Assembly: GCF_001952855.1 (NCBI RefSeq)
Contig: NZ_LPNO01000001.1
Location: 380,101-444,100 of the forward strand
Source: Pseudomonas sp. ATCC PTA-122608
GTDB taxonomy: Bacteria; Pseudomonadota; Gammaproteobacteria; Pseudomonadales; Pseudomonadaceae
Length of the DNA: 64,000 nucleotides
Direction of reading: 5' to 3'
A model generated the notes under the pieces. That model worked only from the letters and a program-made list of their open reading frames with translations, did no database searches and was not told where the DNA came from. Positions 16,665 through 30,719 of this stretch are shown in pieces; the first letter of the stretch is position 1, and each line of letters starts with the position of its first letter. The position numbers were made by a program, and so were the translations under genes.

Positions 16665-17432
16665 CTAGATGACTGCCGCGCAAATCAGCGTGATGCCGCG
16701 GGCTTGAATCTGGTCGCGGGCCTCAAGCGGCAGGCGATCATCGGTAATAAGGGTATGGACGCTGCCCCAGGGCAGTTCCAGGTTGGGGATTTTGCGGCCA
16801 ATCTTGTCGGACTCGACCATCACCACCACTTCGCGGGCGACCTCGGCCATGACGCGGCTCAGTCCCAGCAATTCGTTGAAGGTGGTGGTGCCGCGCTCCA
16901 GGTCGATGCCATCGGCACCGATAAAGAGCTGGTCGAAATCGTAGGAACGCAGCACTTGCTCGGCAACCTGGCCCTGGAACGAGTCCGAATGCGGGTCCCA
17001 GGTGCCGCCGGTCATCAACAGCACCGGCTCATGCTCCAGGTCGCTCAAGGCGCTGGCCACGTGCAGGGAGTTGGTCATCACCACCAGGCCGGGCTGGTGG
17101 CCCAGTTCGGGGATCATGGCGGCGGTGGTACTGCCGCTGTCGATGATGATGCGTGCGTGTTCCCGCAAACGCCTGACGGCCGCACGGGCGATGGCGCGCT
17201 TGTAGGCCGAAATGGGCTGGGCCGGGTCGCCGACCAGTTCCTGGGGCATGGTGATGGCGCCGCCGTAGCGACGCAGCAACAGGCCGTTACTTTCGAGGGC
17301 GGCCAGGTCCTTGCGGATGGTCACTTCCGAGGTTTCGAAACGCTTGGCCAATTCGTCCACACTGACTTCGCCTTGCTCGGTGAGCAGGGCAAGGATGTTA
17401 TGGCGACGTTGGGGTGTATTTCGTTTCGACAT
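16665..17432 (-). CDS. glmR: DeoR/GlpR family regulator of the glm cluster
   Basis: 255 residues from the ATG at 17432. An upstream in-frame start at 17471 would add residues unlike the family. The N-terminal helix-turn-helix has [20 protein letters not shown] and [19 protein letters not shown]; a sugar-phosphate sensor domain follows ([30 protein letters not shown]). It sits between glmU and glmS and probably senses an amino-sugar phosphate to control glmS. TTTCGTTTCGAAA just upstream is a candidate self-operator. The ribosome site before 17432 is weak. Confidence 0.88.
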   Translation of the reverse strand: MSKRNTPQRRHNILALLTEQGEVSVDELAKRFETSEVTIRKDLAALESNGLLLRRYGGAITMPQELVGDPAQPISAYKRAIARAAVRRLREHARIIIDSGSTTAAMIPELGHQPGLVVMTNSLHVASALSDLEHEPVLLMTGGTWDPHSDSFQGQVAEQVLRSYDFDQLFIGADGIDLERGTTTFNELLGLSRVMAEVAREVVVMVESDKIGRKIPNLELPWGSVHTLITDDRLPLEARDQIQARGITLICAAVI

Positions 17433-17444
17433 GGTAATGATAAG

Positions 17445-17457
17445 TTTCGTTTCGAAA
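17445..17457. promoter_or_regulatory. candidate GlmR operator
   Basis: TTTCGTTTCGAAA contains the TTTCGAAA palindrome 13 nt upstream of the glmR start. CGTTTCGA recurs at 17422-17429, at the start of the coding sequence, 26 bp away. DeoR-family operators often use repeated TTCG-type half sites. This is assignment by pattern and position only. Confidence 0.35.
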
Positions 17458-17536
17458 GATAACGAAGGCAATCAAAACCTATTCACTCAAAATGGTCAAG
17501 CATGCGACTGAGTTTTTTGAATCAACACAGATAAAA

Positions 17537-17628
17537 ATGTGGGAGCGGGCTTGCTCGCGAAGACGGTTTGTCAGTCAGCACATGTATCAACTGAAAGACA
17601 GCCTTCGCGAGCAAGCCCGCTCCCACAT
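17537..17628. repeat. REPIN (inverted REP doublet)
   Basis: Arms 17537-17562 and 17603-17628 are perfect inverted repeats (core GGAGCGGGCTTGCTCGCGA) separated by about 40 nt. This is the REP/REPIN family mobilised by RAYT transposases in fluorescent pseudomonads. It lies between glmU (upstream on the minus strand) and glmR, so it will be in any glmU-glmR read-through transcript. No RAYT gene is in the window. Confidence 0.88.
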
Positions 17629-17660
17629 GGGCACTACAGTGTTTCGCGGTTGTGGATAAC

Positions 17661-19028
17661 TCAGGTCTTCTTGATTTTGACCGGGCGCTTCCAACCGTCG
17701 ATGTTGCGCTGACGGGCGCGGGCTACAGCCAGTTGGGACTTATCCACATCCTGGTTGATAGTTGAGCCTGCGGCTGTGTTCGAGCCATCACCAATGGTGA
17801 CGGGTGCAATCAACGAGTTGTTGGAGCCGATAAATACGTCTTCTCCAATAGTCGTCTGGTACTTGTTGGCGCCGTCGTAATTACAAGTGATGGCGCCAGC
17901 GCCGATATTGCTGCGGGCACCAATCACTGCATCACCGAGGTAGGCCAGGTGCCCTGCCTTGGCGTCATCGCCCATCTGTGCGTTTTTCAGTTCTACAAAG
18001 TTACCCACATGAGCCCTGGCACCCAGCACGCTGCCCGGACGCAACCGCGCGAACGGACCGGCATCGCTGCCCTCGCCCATCACCGCACCGTCGATATGGC
18101 TGTTGGCCTTGATCACCACGCCTTTGCGCAGGGTGCTGTCCTTGATCACACAATTCGGGCCGATCACCACGTCGTCTTCAATGACCACGCGGCCTTCGAG
18201 GATCACGTTGATATCGATCAGCACGTCGCGGCCTACGGTGACATCGCCCCGCACATCGAAACGTGCCGGATCACGCAGCGTCACGCCCAGCGCCATCAGG
18301 CGACGACCTTCACGCAGTTGATAGTGACGCTCCAGCTCCGCCAGTTGCTTGCGGTCGTTGGCGCCCTGCACTTCCATTGGGTCGTGGGGCTGCTCAGTGG
18401 CGACCACCAGGCCATCACTGACGGCCATCTCGATGACGTCGGTCAGGTAGTACTCGCCCTGCGCGTTGTTGTTGGACAGACGGCTCATCCAGTCAGCCAA
18501 GCGATCGGCCGGGACCGCGAGGATGCCGGTGTTGCCTTCGGTGATGGCGCGTTGGGCTTCGCTGGCGTCTTTATGTTCGACGATGGCAGCGACCTTGCCG
18601 TCAGCGTTGCGCACGATGCGGCCGTAGCCGGTGGGGTCGTCCAGCTCGACGGTGAGCAGGCCCATTTGGCCTGGCACTACGTGTTTGAGCAGGCGCTGCA
18701 AGGTTTCCACTTCGATCAACGGCACGTCACCGTATAGAATCAGCACGGTGTCGGCCTTGATGAACGGCACGGCTTGCGCGGTGGCATGGCCGGTACCCAA
18801 TTGCTTATCCTGCAATACGAAATTCAGGTCATCCGCCGCCAACCGCTCGCGCACCACATCGGCACCGTGGCCGATCACAACATGAATGCGCTGTGGATCC
18901 AGCTGCCGGGCGCTGTGGATAACATGGCCAAGCATGGAATTGCCGGCAACCGGGTGCAGCACCTTGGGCAGGGCCGAACGCATACGGGTGCCCTGGCCTG
19001 CGGCAAGAATTACGATTTCGAGAGACAT
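17661..19028 (-). CDS. glmU: bifunctional N-acetylglucosamine-1-phosphate uridyltransferase / glucosamine-1-phosphate acetyltransferase
   Basis: 455 residues. The N-terminal pyrophosphorylase domain begins with [20 protein letters not shown]. The C-terminal left-handed beta-helix acetyltransferase has hexapeptide repeats from about residue 250 and ends in the NIDGWKRP tail. It makes UDP-GlcNAc from glucosamine-1-phosphate, acetyl-CoA and UTP in the cytosol. It lies downstream of the atp operon, separated by a terminator. Perfect DnaA boxes lie within it at 17740 and 18914, and one lies 2 nt beyond its stop (17651). Confidence 0.98.
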   Translation of the reverse strand: MSLEIVILAAGQGTRMRSALPKVLHPVAGNSMLGHVIHSARQLDPQRIHVVIGHGADVVRERLAADDLNFVLQDKQLGTGHATAQAVPFIKADTVLILYGDVPLIEVETLQRLLKHVVPGQMGLLTVELDDPTGYGRIVRNADGKVAAIVEHKDASEAQRAITEGNTGILAVPADRLADWMSRLSNNNAQGEYYLTDVIEMAVSDGLVVATEQPHDPMEVQGANDRKQLAELERHYQLREGRRLMALGVTLRDPARFDVRGDVTVGRDVLIDINVILEGRVVIEDDVVIGPNCVIKDSTLRKGVVIKANSHIDGAVMGEGSDAGPFARLRPGSVLGARAHVGNFVELKNAQMGDDAKAGHLAYLGDAVIGARSNIGAGAITCNYDGANKYQTTIGEDVFIGSNNSLIAPVTIGDGSNTAAGSTINQDVDKSQLAVARARQRNIDGWKRPVKIKKT

Positions 19029-19089
19029 GAATGGCTACCAATCCTGGGCGGTCAGACTTCAGACCAAAGAAGTGTTTTGCAAAAAAAGA

Positions 19090-19116
19090 AAAAGGGTAGC
19101 CGAGGCTACCCTTTTT
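19090..19116 (-). terminator. rho-independent terminator of the atp operon
   Basis: The stem GGGTAGC-CGAG-GCTACCC (19094-19111) is flanked by A-runs and T-runs, between the atpC stop and the glmU start. It works for leftward transcription leaving atpC. Confidence 0.88.
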
Positions 19117-19143
19117 AATCAATCACGCATGAGGCTTGACGGC

Positions 19144-19569
19144 TTAGCCGCCAAACTTCTTGCGGATCTGCTGGACGGTGCGCAGCTGAGCTGCGGCCTC
19201 GGCCAGACGTGCAGCAGCAGAACCGTAGTCGAAATCTGCGCCTTTTTCGTTCAGGGCCTTCTCGGCAGCCTTGACGGCTTCCTGAGCGGAGGCTTCATCC
19301 AGGTCAGCAGCACGTTGCACGGTGTCGGCAAGTACCTTGACCATGTGTGGCTGAACCTCAAGGAAACCACCGGAGATGTAAAACACCTCCTTCTCCCCAT
19401 TCAGCTTGGTCAGAGTAATCGGACCAGGCTTCAAGCTAGTGATCAACGGCGCGTGTCCCATGGCAATACCAAGGTCACCGAGTTCGCCGTGTGCAATCAC
19501 CATCTCAACCTGACCGGAGAAAATCTCTCCTTCCGCGCTGACGATATCGCAATGGAATGTCATAGCCAT
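19144..19569 (-). CDS. atpC: F1 ATP synthase epsilon subunit
   Basis: 141 residues: an N-terminal beta-sandwich ([37 protein letters not shown]) and a C-terminal helical hairpin rich in Ala and Glu. It is part of the rotor stalk, coupling and regulating F1 rotation. Last gene of the atp operon, 44 nt after atpD and followed by the operon terminator. Confidence 0.97.
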   Translation of the reverse strand: MAMTFHCDIVSAEGEIFSGQVEMVIAHGELGDLGIAMGHAPLITSLKPGPITLTKLNGEKEVFYISGGFLEVQPHMVKVLADTVQRAADLDEASAQEAVKAAEKALNEKGADFDYGSAAARLAEAAAQLRTVQQIRKKFGG

Positions 19570-19613
19570 CTGATTGCCTCAACCTGATGAGCGCCCGTTA
19601 CCGGGCGCCGGAA

Positions 19614-21020
<1,407 letters not shown>

Positions 21021-21881
21021 TTAAACCGCGGCAGCGCCGCCGACGATTTCCGAGATCTCTTGGGTGATCGCAGCCTGACGCGCCTTGTTGTAGATCAGCT
21101 GCAAATCGCTGATCAAATCACCGGCGTTGTCGGTAGCGTTCTTCATCGCGATCATCCGCGCAGCTTGTTCAGCCGCGTTGTTCTCGACCACCGCCTGGTA
21201 CACCTGCGACTCCACGTAGCGCACCATCAAGCCGTCAAGCAGCTCTTTGGCGTCTGGTTCGTAGAGGTAGTCCCAGTGGTGCTTGAGTTCTTGTTCCGGG
21301 GTCGCCACCAATGGAATCAACTGCTCCACGGTAGGCTGCTGCGTCATGGTGTTGATGAACTTGTTGGATACCACGGACAGGCGGTCAATCCGGCCTTCCA
21401 GGTATGCATCCAGCATCACTTTGACGCTGCCGATCAAATCATTGATCGACGGTTCTTCACCCAGGTGGCTGATAGCTGCAACGACGTTACCGCCGAAGTT
21501 GCGGAAAAAGGCCGCACCCTTGCTACCGACCACACACAGATCGATCTCGACGCCGTTTTCGCGGTTTACCGCCATGTCCTTGACCAGGGCCTTGAACAGG
21601 TTGGTATTCAAACCACCGCACAAACCACGGTCACTGCTCACCACGACATAACCGACGCGCTTAACTTCACGGTCGAGCATGAACGGGTGGCGATATTCCG
21701 GGTTGGCGTTGGCCAGATGACCAATAACCTGGCGGATACGCTCCGCGTAGGGACGGCTAGCAGCCATGCGCATTTGTGCCTTGCGCATTTTGCTGACCGC
21801 CACTTTTTCCATGGCGCTGGTGATCTTTTGCGTGCTTTTGATGCTCGCAATCTTACTGCGAATCTCTTTTGCGCCTGCCAT
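21021..21881 (-). CDS. atpG: F1 ATP synthase gamma subunit
   Basis: 286 residues. The N-terminal coiled-coil helix ([22 protein letters not shown]) and C-terminal helix ([21 protein letters not shown]) form the central rotor shaft; the middle carries the RGLCGGLN motif. It lies 27 nt upstream of atpD. Confidence 0.98.
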   Translation of the reverse strand: MAGAKEIRSKIASIKSTQKITSAMEKVAVSKMRKAQMRMAASRPYAERIRQVIGHLANANPEYRHPFMLDREVKRVGYVVVSSDRGLCGGLNTNLFKALVKDMAVNRENGVEIDLCVVGSKGAAFFRNFGGNVVAAISHLGEEPSINDLIGSVKVMLDAYLEGRIDRLSVVSNKFINTMTQQPTVEQLIPLVATPEQELKHHWDYLYEPDAKELLDGLMVRYVESQVYQAVVENNAAEQAARMIAMKNATDNAGDLISDLQLIYNKARQAAITQEISEIVGGAAAV

Positions 21882-21931
21882 GTAACACCTATCAGGTTAG
21901 CAAGCGGGAGCCTCGCGGCCCCCGCTGCGGC

Positions 21932-23476
21932 TTACCAGGTTTGGGTGGCCTTGAACTTCTCGATACCGGCTTTGATGCCAGCGTCGATGTCGTCATTGAA
22001 GTCACCCTTCACGTTGATCTTCGCCATCAATTCGGCGTGATCGCGGTTGAAGTAAGCAATCAGCGCTTGTTCGAAGCTGCCGACCTTGGTGATTTCAACG
22101 TCGGTCAGGAACCCACGCTCAGCGGCATACAGCGACAGCGCCATGTCAGCGATCGACATTGGTGCGTATTGCTTCTGCTTCATCAGCTCGGTAACGCGCT
22201 GACCATGCTCAAGTTGCTTACGGGTCGCTTCGTCCAGGTCAGAAGCGAACTGGGCGAATGCCGCCAGTTCACGGTACTGAGCCAGAGCGGTACGGATACC
22301 ACCGGAGAGCTTCTTGATGATCTTGGTCTGAGCGGCACCACCCACACGGGATACCGAAACACCGGCGTTCACTGCAGGACGGATCCCGGAGTTGAACATG
22401 GCCGATTCCAGGAAGATCTGACCGTCGGTGATGGAAATCACGTTGGTCGGAACGAACGCGGAAACGTCGCCAGCCTGGGTTTCGATGATCGGCAGTGCGG
22501 TCAGGGAGCCGGTTTTGCCGGTCACTGCGCCGTTGGTGAACTTCTCTACGTATTCTTCCGAAACGCGGGATGCGCGCTCCAGCAGACGGGAGTGGAGATA
22601 GAACACGTCGCCTGGGTAAGCTTCACGGCCTGGTGGACGGCGCAGCAGCAGGGAAATCTGGCGGTAAGCCACTGCTTGCTTGGACAGATCGTCATAAACG
22701 ATCAGCGCGTCTTCACCGCGGTCGCGGAAGTATTCGCCCATGGTGCAACCGGAGTACGGTGCCAGGAACTGAAGTGCAGCGGATTCGGAAGCACTGGCGG
22801 CCACGACGATGGTATTAGCCAAGGCGCCGTTTTCTTCCAGCTTGCGAACCACGTTGGCGATGGTCGATTGTTTCTGACCGATTGCTACGTAGACGCAGAA
22901 AATCCCGCTGTCTTTCTGGTTGATGATCGCGTCGATCGCCAGAGCGGTTTTACCGATCTGACGGTCACCGATGATCAGCTCACGCTGGCCACGGCCGACA
23001 GGAATCATGGCATCGACAGCCTTGTAGCCAGTCTGTACAGGCTGGTCTACCGACTTACGCCAGATCACGCCTGGAGCAACTTTCTCGACCGCATCGGTCT
23101 CGGTGTTGTTCAGCGGACCTTTGCCGTCAACTGGGTTACCCAGTGCGTCGACAACGCGACCCAGCAGTTCCTTACCAACCGGAACCTCCAGGATGCGGCC
23201 TGTGCACTTGGCGCTCATGCCTTCAGCCAGAGTCTGGTAGGAGCCCAATACAACGGCACCTACAGAGTCTTGCTCCAGGTTGAGAGCCATACCGAAGACG
23301 CCGCCCGGAAACTCGATCATCTCGCCGTACATTACGTCGGCCAGACCGTGAATCCGCACAATGCCGTCAGATACGCTGACGACAGTGCCTTCGTTACGGG
23401 CTTGGGAGGTCACATCGAGCTTGTCGATGCGGCCCTTGATAATTTCACTTATTTCGGAAGGATTGAGTTGCTGCAT
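21932..23476 (-). CDS. atpA: F1 ATP synthase alpha subunit
   Basis: 514 residues with Walker [12 protein letters not shown] and the alpha-subunit signature region ([17 protein letters not shown]). It is the non-catalytic nucleotide-binding subunit alternating with beta in the F1 hexamer. It lies 21 nt downstream of atpH and 50 nt upstream of atpG. Confidence 0.98.
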   Translation of the reverse strand: MQQLNPSEISEIIKGRIDKLDVTSQARNEGTVVSVSDGIVRIHGLADVMYGEMIEFPGGVFGMALNLEQDSVGAVVLGSYQTLAEGMSAKCTGRILEVPVGKELLGRVVDALGNPVDGKGPLNNTETDAVEKVAPGVIWRKSVDQPVQTGYKAVDAMIPVGRGQRELIIGDRQIGKTALAIDAIINQKDSGIFCVYVAIGQKQSTIANVVRKLEENGALANTIVVAASASESAALQFLAPYSGCTMGEYFRDRGEDALIVYDDLSKQAVAYRQISLLLRRPPGREAYPGDVFYLHSRLLERASRVSEEYVEKFTNGAVTGKTGSLTALPIIETQAGDVSAFVPTNVISITDGQIFLESAMFNSGIRPAVNAGVSVSRVGGAAQTKIIKKLSGGIRTALAQYRELAAFAQFASDLDEATRKQLEHGQRVTELMKQKQYAPMSIADMALSLYAAERGFLTDVEITKVGSFEQALIAYFNRDHAELMAKINVKGDFNDDIDAGIKAGIEKFKATQTW

Positions 23477-23497
23477 TGCTCTGCTGCCCCTTCAAAC

Positions 23498-24034
23498 TCA
23501 AGATTTCAATGCTTCGGCAAGATTCGCGAGTTTGCCGCGAATCGAGCCATCGATAACCAGGTCGCCGGCGCGAATGATGACACCACCAATCAGGGTGGCA
23601 TCCTCCGCAACTTGCAGGCGCACTTCCCGGTCGAGTCGTGCACTGAGAACCTTGGCGAGTTTGTCTTGCTGTTCTTGGTTCAATGCAAAAGCACTGGTCA
23701 CTTCAACGTCTACCGATTTCTCTTGTTCGGCCTTGTACAGGTCAAACAGAGCGGCGATCTCCGGCAGAAGCGGGAGACGGTCGTTTTCGGCAACGACGTG
23801 GATGAAGTTCTGCACTTTTACATCAAACTTGTCGCCGCACACGTCAATAAACGTGGCGGCCTTGTCTGCGCTCGTCAGTCGCGGGGCCTTGAGCACGCGC
23901 TGCATGGTGTCGTCTTGCGACACTGCTGCAGCCAGGCCGAGCATGGCTGACCAAGAGGCCAGCTGCTGGTGGGCCTGGGCGTGCTCGAAGGCTGCCTTAG
24001 CGTAAGGTCGGGCCAACGTGGTCAATTCTGCCAT
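23498..24034 (-). CDS. atpH: F1 ATP synthase delta subunit
   Basis: 178 residues: an N-terminal helical bundle ([20 protein letters not shown]) and a C-terminal domain with the delta/OSCP pattern ([21 protein letters not shown]). It links the F1 head to the peripheral b-subunit stalk. It starts 12 nt after atpF. Confidence 0.97.
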   Translation of the reverse strand: MAELTTLARPYAKAAFEHAQAHQQLASWSAMLGLAAAVSQDDTMQRVLKAPRLTSADKAATFIDVCGDKFDVKVQNFIHVVAENDRLPLLPEIAALFDLYKAEQEKSVDVEVTSAFALNQEQQDKLAKVLSARLDREVRLQVAEDATLIGGVIIRAGDLVIDGSIRGKLANLAEALKS

Positions 24035-24046
24035 GATCGCCCTCGC

Positions 24047-24517
24047 TTAAATTTCAGCAGCCAGTTTGTTTACCAGCTCCGCGTGCGCGTTTTGATCGAT
24101 TGTGGCACCCAGGATCTTCTCAGCACCGCCGACGGCCAGAGCACCCAGTTGGGCACGCAGCGCATCTTTGACACCGTTCAGTTCCTGCTCGATCTCGGCT
24201 TGAGCCTGAACCTTCACACGGTCAGCGTCGATACGGGCTTTTTCAACAGCCTCTTCAACGATCTGGTTACCGCGTTTCTTGGCTTGCTCAATGATTTCAG
24301 CTGCCTGAGCTTTCGCTTCGCGCAGTTGTTGACCCGCTTTATCTTGGGCCAACTCCAGGTCGCGAGCTGCTCGTGCGGCAGCGTCCAGTCCGTCTGCGAT
24401 CTTCTTCTGACGTTCGTGCAAAGCCGCGATGACCGGAGGCCATACGAACTTCATGCAGAAAACTACAAAAATCAAGAACGCTAAGGACTGACCAATAATG
24501 GTTGCATTAATGTTCAC
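24047..24517 (-). CDS. atpF: F0 ATP synthase b subunit
   Basis: 156 residues from a GTG start at 24517 with GAGG upstream. In-frame codons further upstream would add a non-family peptide, and 156 residues matches the P. aeruginosa protein as I remember it. One N-terminal membrane helix ([21 protein letters not shown]) precedes a long charged coiled coil ([21 protein letters not shown]). It forms the dimeric peripheral stalk. Confidence 0.96.
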   Translation of the reverse strand: MNINATIIGQSLAFLIFVVFCMKFVWPPVIAALHERQKKIADGLDAAARAARDLELAQDKAGQQLREAKAQAAEIIEQAKKRGNQIVEEAVEKARIDADRVKVQAQAEIEQELNGVKDALRAQLGALAVGGAEKILGATIDQNAHAELVNKLAAEI

Positions 24518-24573
24518 GCCAATACCTCGCTCGTTCGTTGCACAACACACCAATCACTCGAAAAAACGAGTGA

Positions 24574-24846
<273 letters not shown>

Positions 24847-24902
24847 TTACGTCGTATGGTTTAGGTTTTTTAGATTTTAAAGCGGTAAAACAAATCGTTT
24901 CA

Positions 24903-24940
24903 TAGCCCTTCAGGGCTACCCTCCCGTTTGACCGGGAGGG
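24903..24940 (-). promoter_or_regulatory. tandem hairpins in the atpB-atpE intercistronic region
   Basis: Two adjacent perfect dyads, TAGCCC-TTCA-GGGCTA (24903-24918) and CCCTCCCG-N6-CGGGAGGG (24919-24940), lie in the 133-nt gap between atpB and atpE. There is no U-run, so they are unlikely to terminate. A role in processing or stabilising the atpE part of the mRNA is plausible, since the c subunit is needed in excess. Confidence 0.55.
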
Positions 24941-24964
24941 ACATCAGACTAGTCGAGACTGGTC

Positions 24965-26258
<1,294 letters not shown>

Positions 26259-26335
26259 CACTCTTGCTCCTCAATGGTCGGCTGCCGGAAATCAATAACT
26301 TGGCATAATTTGTGCCGACAAAATGCGCGCAGAGT

Positions 26336-26357
26336 ATAGGGGCGGTTCTGCCCCTAT
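26336..26357. other. 8-bp dyad between parB and atpI
   Basis: ATAGGGGC-N6-GCCCCTAT lies 50 nt beyond the parB stop and about 80 nt upstream of atpI. It lacks a clear U-run, so it may be a weak terminator for parAB or part of the atp control region. Confidence 0.4.
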
Positions 26358-26406
26358 TCAACTGCCGGGTAGTGATTTCCGACTGCGCGCTACATAAGCA
26401 ATTGTT

Positions 26407-27279
26407 TCAACGGATGTGGGCAAGGACGCCCTGAAGCTCATCCAATGAGTTATATCCGATGACCAATTGCCCTTTACCTTTCTTGCCGTGGCGAATTTGC
26501 ACCGCAGAGCCTAGGCGCTCGGCCAGGCGCTGCTCCAGGCGTGCAATATCCGGATCAGGTTTGGCGGTTTCGACCGGTGCAGGTTTGCCACTGAGCCACT
26601 GGCGAACCAGGGCTTCTGTCTGACGAACGGTGAGGCCTCGTGCGACAACGTGTCGCGCCCCTTCAACCTGTTGATTTTCCGGCAAACCGAGCAAGGCACG
26701 GGCATGACCCATTTCCAGGTCGCCGTGGGAAAGCATGGTTTTGATGACTTCTGGCAGCGCAATCAGCCGCAGCAGGTTGGACACGGTCACGCGGGACTTA
26801 CCCACCGCATCCGCGACTTCCTGCTGCGTCAGTTTGAATTCCTGCTGCAAACGCTGCAGGGCGATCGCTTCCTCGATCGGATTGAGGTCTTCACGCTGGA
26901 TGTTCTCGATCAACGCCATGGCGATGGCGGTTTCATCCGGCACATCACGCACCATCGCCGGGATGGTTTCCTTGCCGGCCTGTTGGCTGGCGCGCCAGCG
27001 GCGTTCGCCGGCGATGATTTCAAAGCGGCCAGCACCAATCGGGCGCACCACGATTGGCTGCATCACGCCCTGGGCCTTGATCGAATTCGCCAATTCTTCC
27101 AGCGCCTGAGGGTCCATGTCCCGGCGCGGCTGGTATTTGCCGCGCTGGATCAGGTCCAGCGGCAGGTGCTGCAGCTCACGCTCGTCGGCCTGCACGGCTT
27201 GCTCTTCAAGGGTCGTGACAGTCGGACCACTCAGCAGTGCATCCAGTCCACGTCCGAGACCTCGTTTCTTGACGGCCAT
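26407..27279 (-). CDS. parB: chromosome partitioning protein ParB
   Basis: 290 residues. The N-terminal ParA-stimulating segment (RGLGRGLDALL) is followed by the CTP-binding and spreading motif region (GERRWRASQQAG) and a helix-turn-helix (TQQEVADAVGKSRVTVSNLL). It loads on parS sites, of which this window holds three good copies (42854, 43484, 46043), and works with ParA to segregate origins. It lies 9 nt after parA. Confidence 0.98.
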   Translation of the reverse strand: MAVKKRGLGRGLDALLSGPTVTTLEEQAVQADERELQHLPLDLIQRGKYQPRRDMDPQALEELANSIKAQGVMQPIVVRPIGAGRFEIIAGERRWRASQQAGKETIPAMVRDVPDETAIAMALIENIQREDLNPIEEAIALQRLQQEFKLTQQEVADAVGKSRVTVSNLLRLIALPEVIKTMLSHGDLEMGHARALLGLPENQQVEGARHVVARGLTVRQTEALVRQWLSGKPAPVETAKPDPDIARLEQRLAERLGSAVQIRHGKKGKGQLVIGYNSLDELQGVLAHIR

Positions 27280-27288
27280 GGGGATTCC

Positions 27289-28086
27289 TTAAGTTGGCTG
27301 GGCTGCAGCGGTGCGTGAATTGCGGCGTTGACGACGAACCATCTCGCCGGCCAGAGCCAGGTAGGCAATGGCGCCGCGGGATGATTTGTCGTACGCCAGC
27401 GCGGGCATGCCATAGCTTGGCGCTTCGGCCAGGCGGATGTTGCGTGGAATCACGGTGTCGTACAACTGGTCGCCGAAGTGTTCCTTGAGCTGCGCCGACA
27501 CGTCGTTCATCAGGCTCAGGCGCGGGTCATACATGGTCCGCAGCAGGCCTTCGATTTGCAGGTTCGGGTTGAGCAACTCGGCAATACGCTTGATGTTATC
27601 CACAAGGTCGCTCAAGCCTTCGAGCGCGAAGTACTCGCACTGCATGGGGATAATCACCCCGTCGGCGGCAACCAGTGCGTTCAACGTCAGCATCGACAGC
27701 GACGGTGGGCAGTCGATCAAAATGTAGTCGTAATTCTCGCGGATTGGCGCCAAGGCGCTGCGCAGACGGCTTTCTTTCATCTGCATTTCCAGCAGCACCA
27801 CTTCCGCCGCAGTCAAATCGCGGTTGGCCGGCAGCAGTTGATAACCACCGTGCTCGGAATAGTGCATGGCCTGGGCAAGGTCGCACTCGCCAATCAGCAA
27901 GTCGTAGACCGAGTTTTCCAGGCCGTGTTTATCCACACCGCTACCCATGGTGGCGTTGCCCTGTGGATCGAGATCGATCAACAGCACCCGACGCTTGGTA
28001 GCGACCAGGGATGCTGCGAGGTTGATGCAGGTGGTGGTTTTGCCCACGCCACCTTTCTGGTTCGCTATCGCGAATACCTTAGCCAT
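27289..28086 (-). CDS. parA: chromosome partitioning ATPase ParA (Soj)
   Basis: 265 residues from the ATG at 28086 (MAKVFAIANQ); the frame extends upstream without family similarity. It has the deviant Walker A KGGVGKTTT and Walker B LIDCPPSLSML. The ParA gradient on the nucleoid pulls ParB-parS complexes. It is co-transcribed with rsmG and mnmG upstream. Two perfect DnaA boxes lie within it (27596, 27929). Confidence 0.98.
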   Translation of the reverse strand: MAKVFAIANQKGGVGKTTTCINLAASLVATKRRVLLIDLDPQGNATMGSGVDKHGLENSVYDLLIGECDLAQAMHYSEHGGYQLLPANRDLTAAEVVLLEMQMKESRLRSALAPIRENYDYILIDCPPSLSMLTLNALVAADGVIIPMQCEYFALEGLSDLVDNIKRIAELLNPNLQIEGLLRTMYDPRLSLMNDVSAQLKEHFGDQLYDTVIPRNIRLAEAPSYGMPALAYDKSSRGAIAYLALAGEMVRRQRRNSRTAAAQPT

Positions 28087-28104
28087 TCTTGCTTGTGTTC
28101 CCAA

Positions 28105-28749
28105 TCATGCCGTGCGGCGCAGTATCAGCAGATGGCGTTGGCCTTGGCAACCGGGTACGGCCAAGGCGTGTTCGCTATCGAGGTGGAAGTCTGCCGGCAA
28201 TGCTAACAGCTCGTCGCTTGGATGAACGCCCTTCATTGCCAGCCAACGGGTATCGCGGTCGCCGAGGTGGCGGGTCCAGTTGCTGAAGTTCTCCATGCTG
28301 CTGAACGCCCGGGAAACAATTCCGTTGAAAGGCTGTTCAGGCGTGAAGGCTTCGACGCGACTGTGGATAACTTGCAGGTTATCCAGCTTGAGTTCGAGTT
28401 TGACCTGGGTCAGGAAGCGGGTTTTCTTGCCGTTGCTGTCCAGGCAGGTCACTTGCGACTCGGGAAACAGGATCGCCAGCGGGATGCCGGGCATGCCGCC
28501 GCCGCTGCCAACGTCGAGCCAGCGGCCGTTTTCGATAAACGGCATCACACTCAGACTGTCGAGCAGGTGGCGAGAGACCATTTCGTCCGGATCACGCACC
28601 GCAGTGAGGTTGTAAGCCTTGTTCCATTTGATCAACAGGGCCAGATAACCCAGCAGCAACTCGTGCTGGGCTTCAGTCAGGTTGACGCCAAGCTGGCGAG
28701 CACCTGTGGATAACTCTTCGGCGTGTTGCGAGGTGACCAACGAACTCAA
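28105..28749 (-). CDS. rsmG: 16S rRNA (guanine527-N7)-methyltransferase
   Basis: 214 residues with the SAM-binding loop [15 protein letters not shown] and the substrate segment [13 protein letters not shown]. It methylates G527 of 16S rRNA; loss in other bacteria gives low-level streptomycin resistance. The start overlaps the mnmG stop by 4 nt. Two perfect DnaA boxes fall inside it (28362, 28705). Confidence 0.97.
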   Translation of the reverse strand: MSSLVTSQHAEELSTGARQLGVNLTEAQHELLLGYLALLIKWNKAYNLTAVRDPDEMVSRHLLDSLSVMPFIENGRWLDVGSGGGMPGIPLAILFPESQVTCLDSNGKKTRFLTQVKLELKLDNLQVIHSRVEAFTPEQPFNGIVSRAFSSMENFSNWTRHLGDRDTRWLAMKGVHPSDELLALPADFHLDSEHALAVPGCQGQRHLLILRRTA

Positions 28750-30641
28750 GCGCTTTGCTCCAACTGACGGCCCGCGCCGCGTTTTTTCAAATGAATCATC
28801 AACAGCGAAATGGCTGCCGGCGTGACGCCCGGGATACGGGACGCCTGGCCCAGGGTCTCTGGTCGAGTTATCCCCAGCTTGCCTTGGATCTCTTTCGACA
28901 GCCCGGAAATGTTTGTGTAATCGATATCCACAGGCAGCTTGGTGTCTTCACTGGCCCGCAGGCGAGCGATTTCATCCTGCTGGCGGTCAATGTAACCAGC
29001 GTACTTGGTCTTGATTTCGACCTGTTCGGCGACCTGTGGATCTTCTGCGCCACCGCCGGTGACCGAGATCAGCCCAGCGTAGTCGATTTCCGGACGGGAC
29101 AGCAGGTTCAGCAAGTTGTATTCGTGGGTCAGCGGCGTGCCGAATTTTTCGGCAATCGCGTCGCCTTGCTCGGTGCCCGGGCGAACCCAGGTACTTTTCA
29201 GGCGTTGCTCTTCCAACTCGATGCTTTCGCGTTTTTTGCAGAAGGCTTCCCAACGCACATCGTCGACCAGGCCGAGCTCACGACCTTTTTCGGTCAAGCG
29301 CAGGTCGGCATTGTCTTCCCGCAGGATCAGGCGGTATTCGGCCCGGGATGTAAACATCCGGTACGGTTCCTGGGTACCGAGGGTAATCAGGTCGTCGACC
29401 AACACCCCGATGTACGCCTCATCGCGACGCGGGCACCAGCTGTCTTTGCCCTGGGCACGCAGTGCAGCGTTGGCTCCGGCCAGCAAACCCTGGGCGCCGG
29501 CTTCTTCGTAGCCGGTGGTGCCGTTGATTTGGCCAGCGAAGAACAAACCGCCAATAACCTTGGTTTCCAGGCTGTATTTCAGGTCACGCGGGTCGAAGTA
29601 GTCGTACTCGATGGCGTAACCAGGCCGCACGATGTGGGCGTTTTCCATACCGCGGATCGACTGCACAATCTGGATTTGCACATCGAACGGCAAGGAAGTG
29701 GAAATCCCGTTCGGGTAAAGCTCGTGGGTGGTCAAACCTTCCGGCTCGATAAAGACCTGATGGCTTTCCTTGTCGGCAAAGCGGTGGATCTTGTCTTCGA
29801 TCGACGGGCAGTAGCGCGGGCCAATACCTTCGATCACCCCGGAATACATCGGCGAACGGTCGAGGTTCGCGGCAATGATTTCATGGGTGCGGGCGTTGGT
29901 GTGGGTAATCCAGCAACTGACCTGTTTCGGATGCTGTTCCTTGGAGCCCATGAACGACATCACCGGGATCGGTGTATCGCCGGCTTGCTCGGTCATCACC
30001 GAGAAATCCACAGATCGGCCATCAATTCGTGGCGGCGTGCCGGTTTTCAGGCGACCAACACGCAGTGGCAGTTCGCGAAGGCGCTGAGCCAGGGCGATTG
30101 ACGGCGGATCACCGGCGCGACCACCGGAATAGTTCTGCATGCCGATGTGGATAAGTCCGCCGAGGAACGTACCGGTGGTCAACACCACGGATTCTGCGAA
30201 GAAACGCAGGCCCATTTGCGTGACAACACCGCGTACCTGGTCTTGTTCGACGATCAGGTCATCGGCTGCCTGTTGAAATATCCACAGGTTCGGCTGGTTT
30301 TCCAGGGTTTCGCGGACAGCGGCCTTGTACAGGATCCGGTCGGCTTGGGCACGCGTGGCTCGCACGGCCGGGCCTTTGCGGCTGTTCAATACGCGAAATT
30401 GAATACCACCTTTGTCGGTAGCCATGGCCATCGCACCGCCCAGGGCATCGATTTCCTTGACCAGATGGCTTTTGCCAATCCCGCCAATTGCGGGGTTGCA
30501 GCTCATGGCGCCGAGGGTTTCCACGTTATGCGTCAGCAACAGGGTTTTTGCCCCCATGCGTGCTGACGCCAGTGCTGCCTCGGTACCGGCATGACCGCCG
30601 CCGATGACGATCACTTCAAAACGGGAAGGGAAATCCACCAC
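28746..30641 (-). CDS. mnmG: tRNA uridine-5-carboxymethylaminomethyl modification enzyme MnmG
   Basis: 631 residues. The FAD-binding Rossmann motif [12 protein letters not shown] is at the N-terminus, with the conserved [19 protein letters not shown] block and a C-terminal helical MnmE-interacting domain. With MnmE it installs cmnm5U34 in tRNA wobble positions. Its partner mnmE is normally closer in related genomes; here an iron-uptake cassette of about 4 kb separates them. Confidence 0.98.
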   Translation of the reverse strand: MVDFPSRFEVIVIGGGHAGTEAALASARMGAKTLLLTHNVETLGAMSCNPAIGGIGKSHLVKEIDALGGAMAMATDKGGIQFRVLNSRKGPAVRATRAQADRILYKAAVRETLENQPNLWIFQQAADDLIVEQDQVRGVVTQMGLRFFAESVVLTTGTFLGGLIHIGMQNYSGGRAGDPPSIALAQRLRELPLRVGRLKTGTPPRIDGRSVDFSVMTEQAGDTPIPVMSFMGSKEQHPKQVSCWITHTNARTHEIIAANLDRSPMYSGVIEGIGPRYCPSIEDKIHRFADKESHQVFIEPEGLTTHELYPNGISTSLPFDVQIQIVQSIRGMENAHIVRPGYAIEYDYFDPRDLKYSLETKVIGGLFFAGQINGTTGYEEAGAQGLLAGANAALRAQGKDSWCPRRDEAYIGVLVDDLITLGTQEPYRMFTSRAEYRLILREDNADLRLTEKGRELGLVDDVRWEAFCKKRESIELEEQRLKSTWVRPGTEQGDAIAEKFGTPLTHEYNLLNLLSRPEIDYAGLISVTGGGAEDPQVAEQVEIKTKYAGYIDRQQDEIARLRASEDTKLPVDIDYTNISGLSKEIQGKLGITRPETLGQASRIPGVTPAAISLLMIHLKKRGAGRQLEQSA

Positions 30642-30719
30642 GCACCTCGTGCCTGCTTCTGTAGGTAATTAGGAATGAGCGTTCGAGATCAGGTTTTCGA
30701 ACGAGTCGGCAAGTATAGG

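Noticed and set aside
21869..23950. 693-residue open frame on the plus strand across atpA/atpH
   Set aside because: Antisense shadow of conserved ATP synthase genes; no start signals or family motifs.
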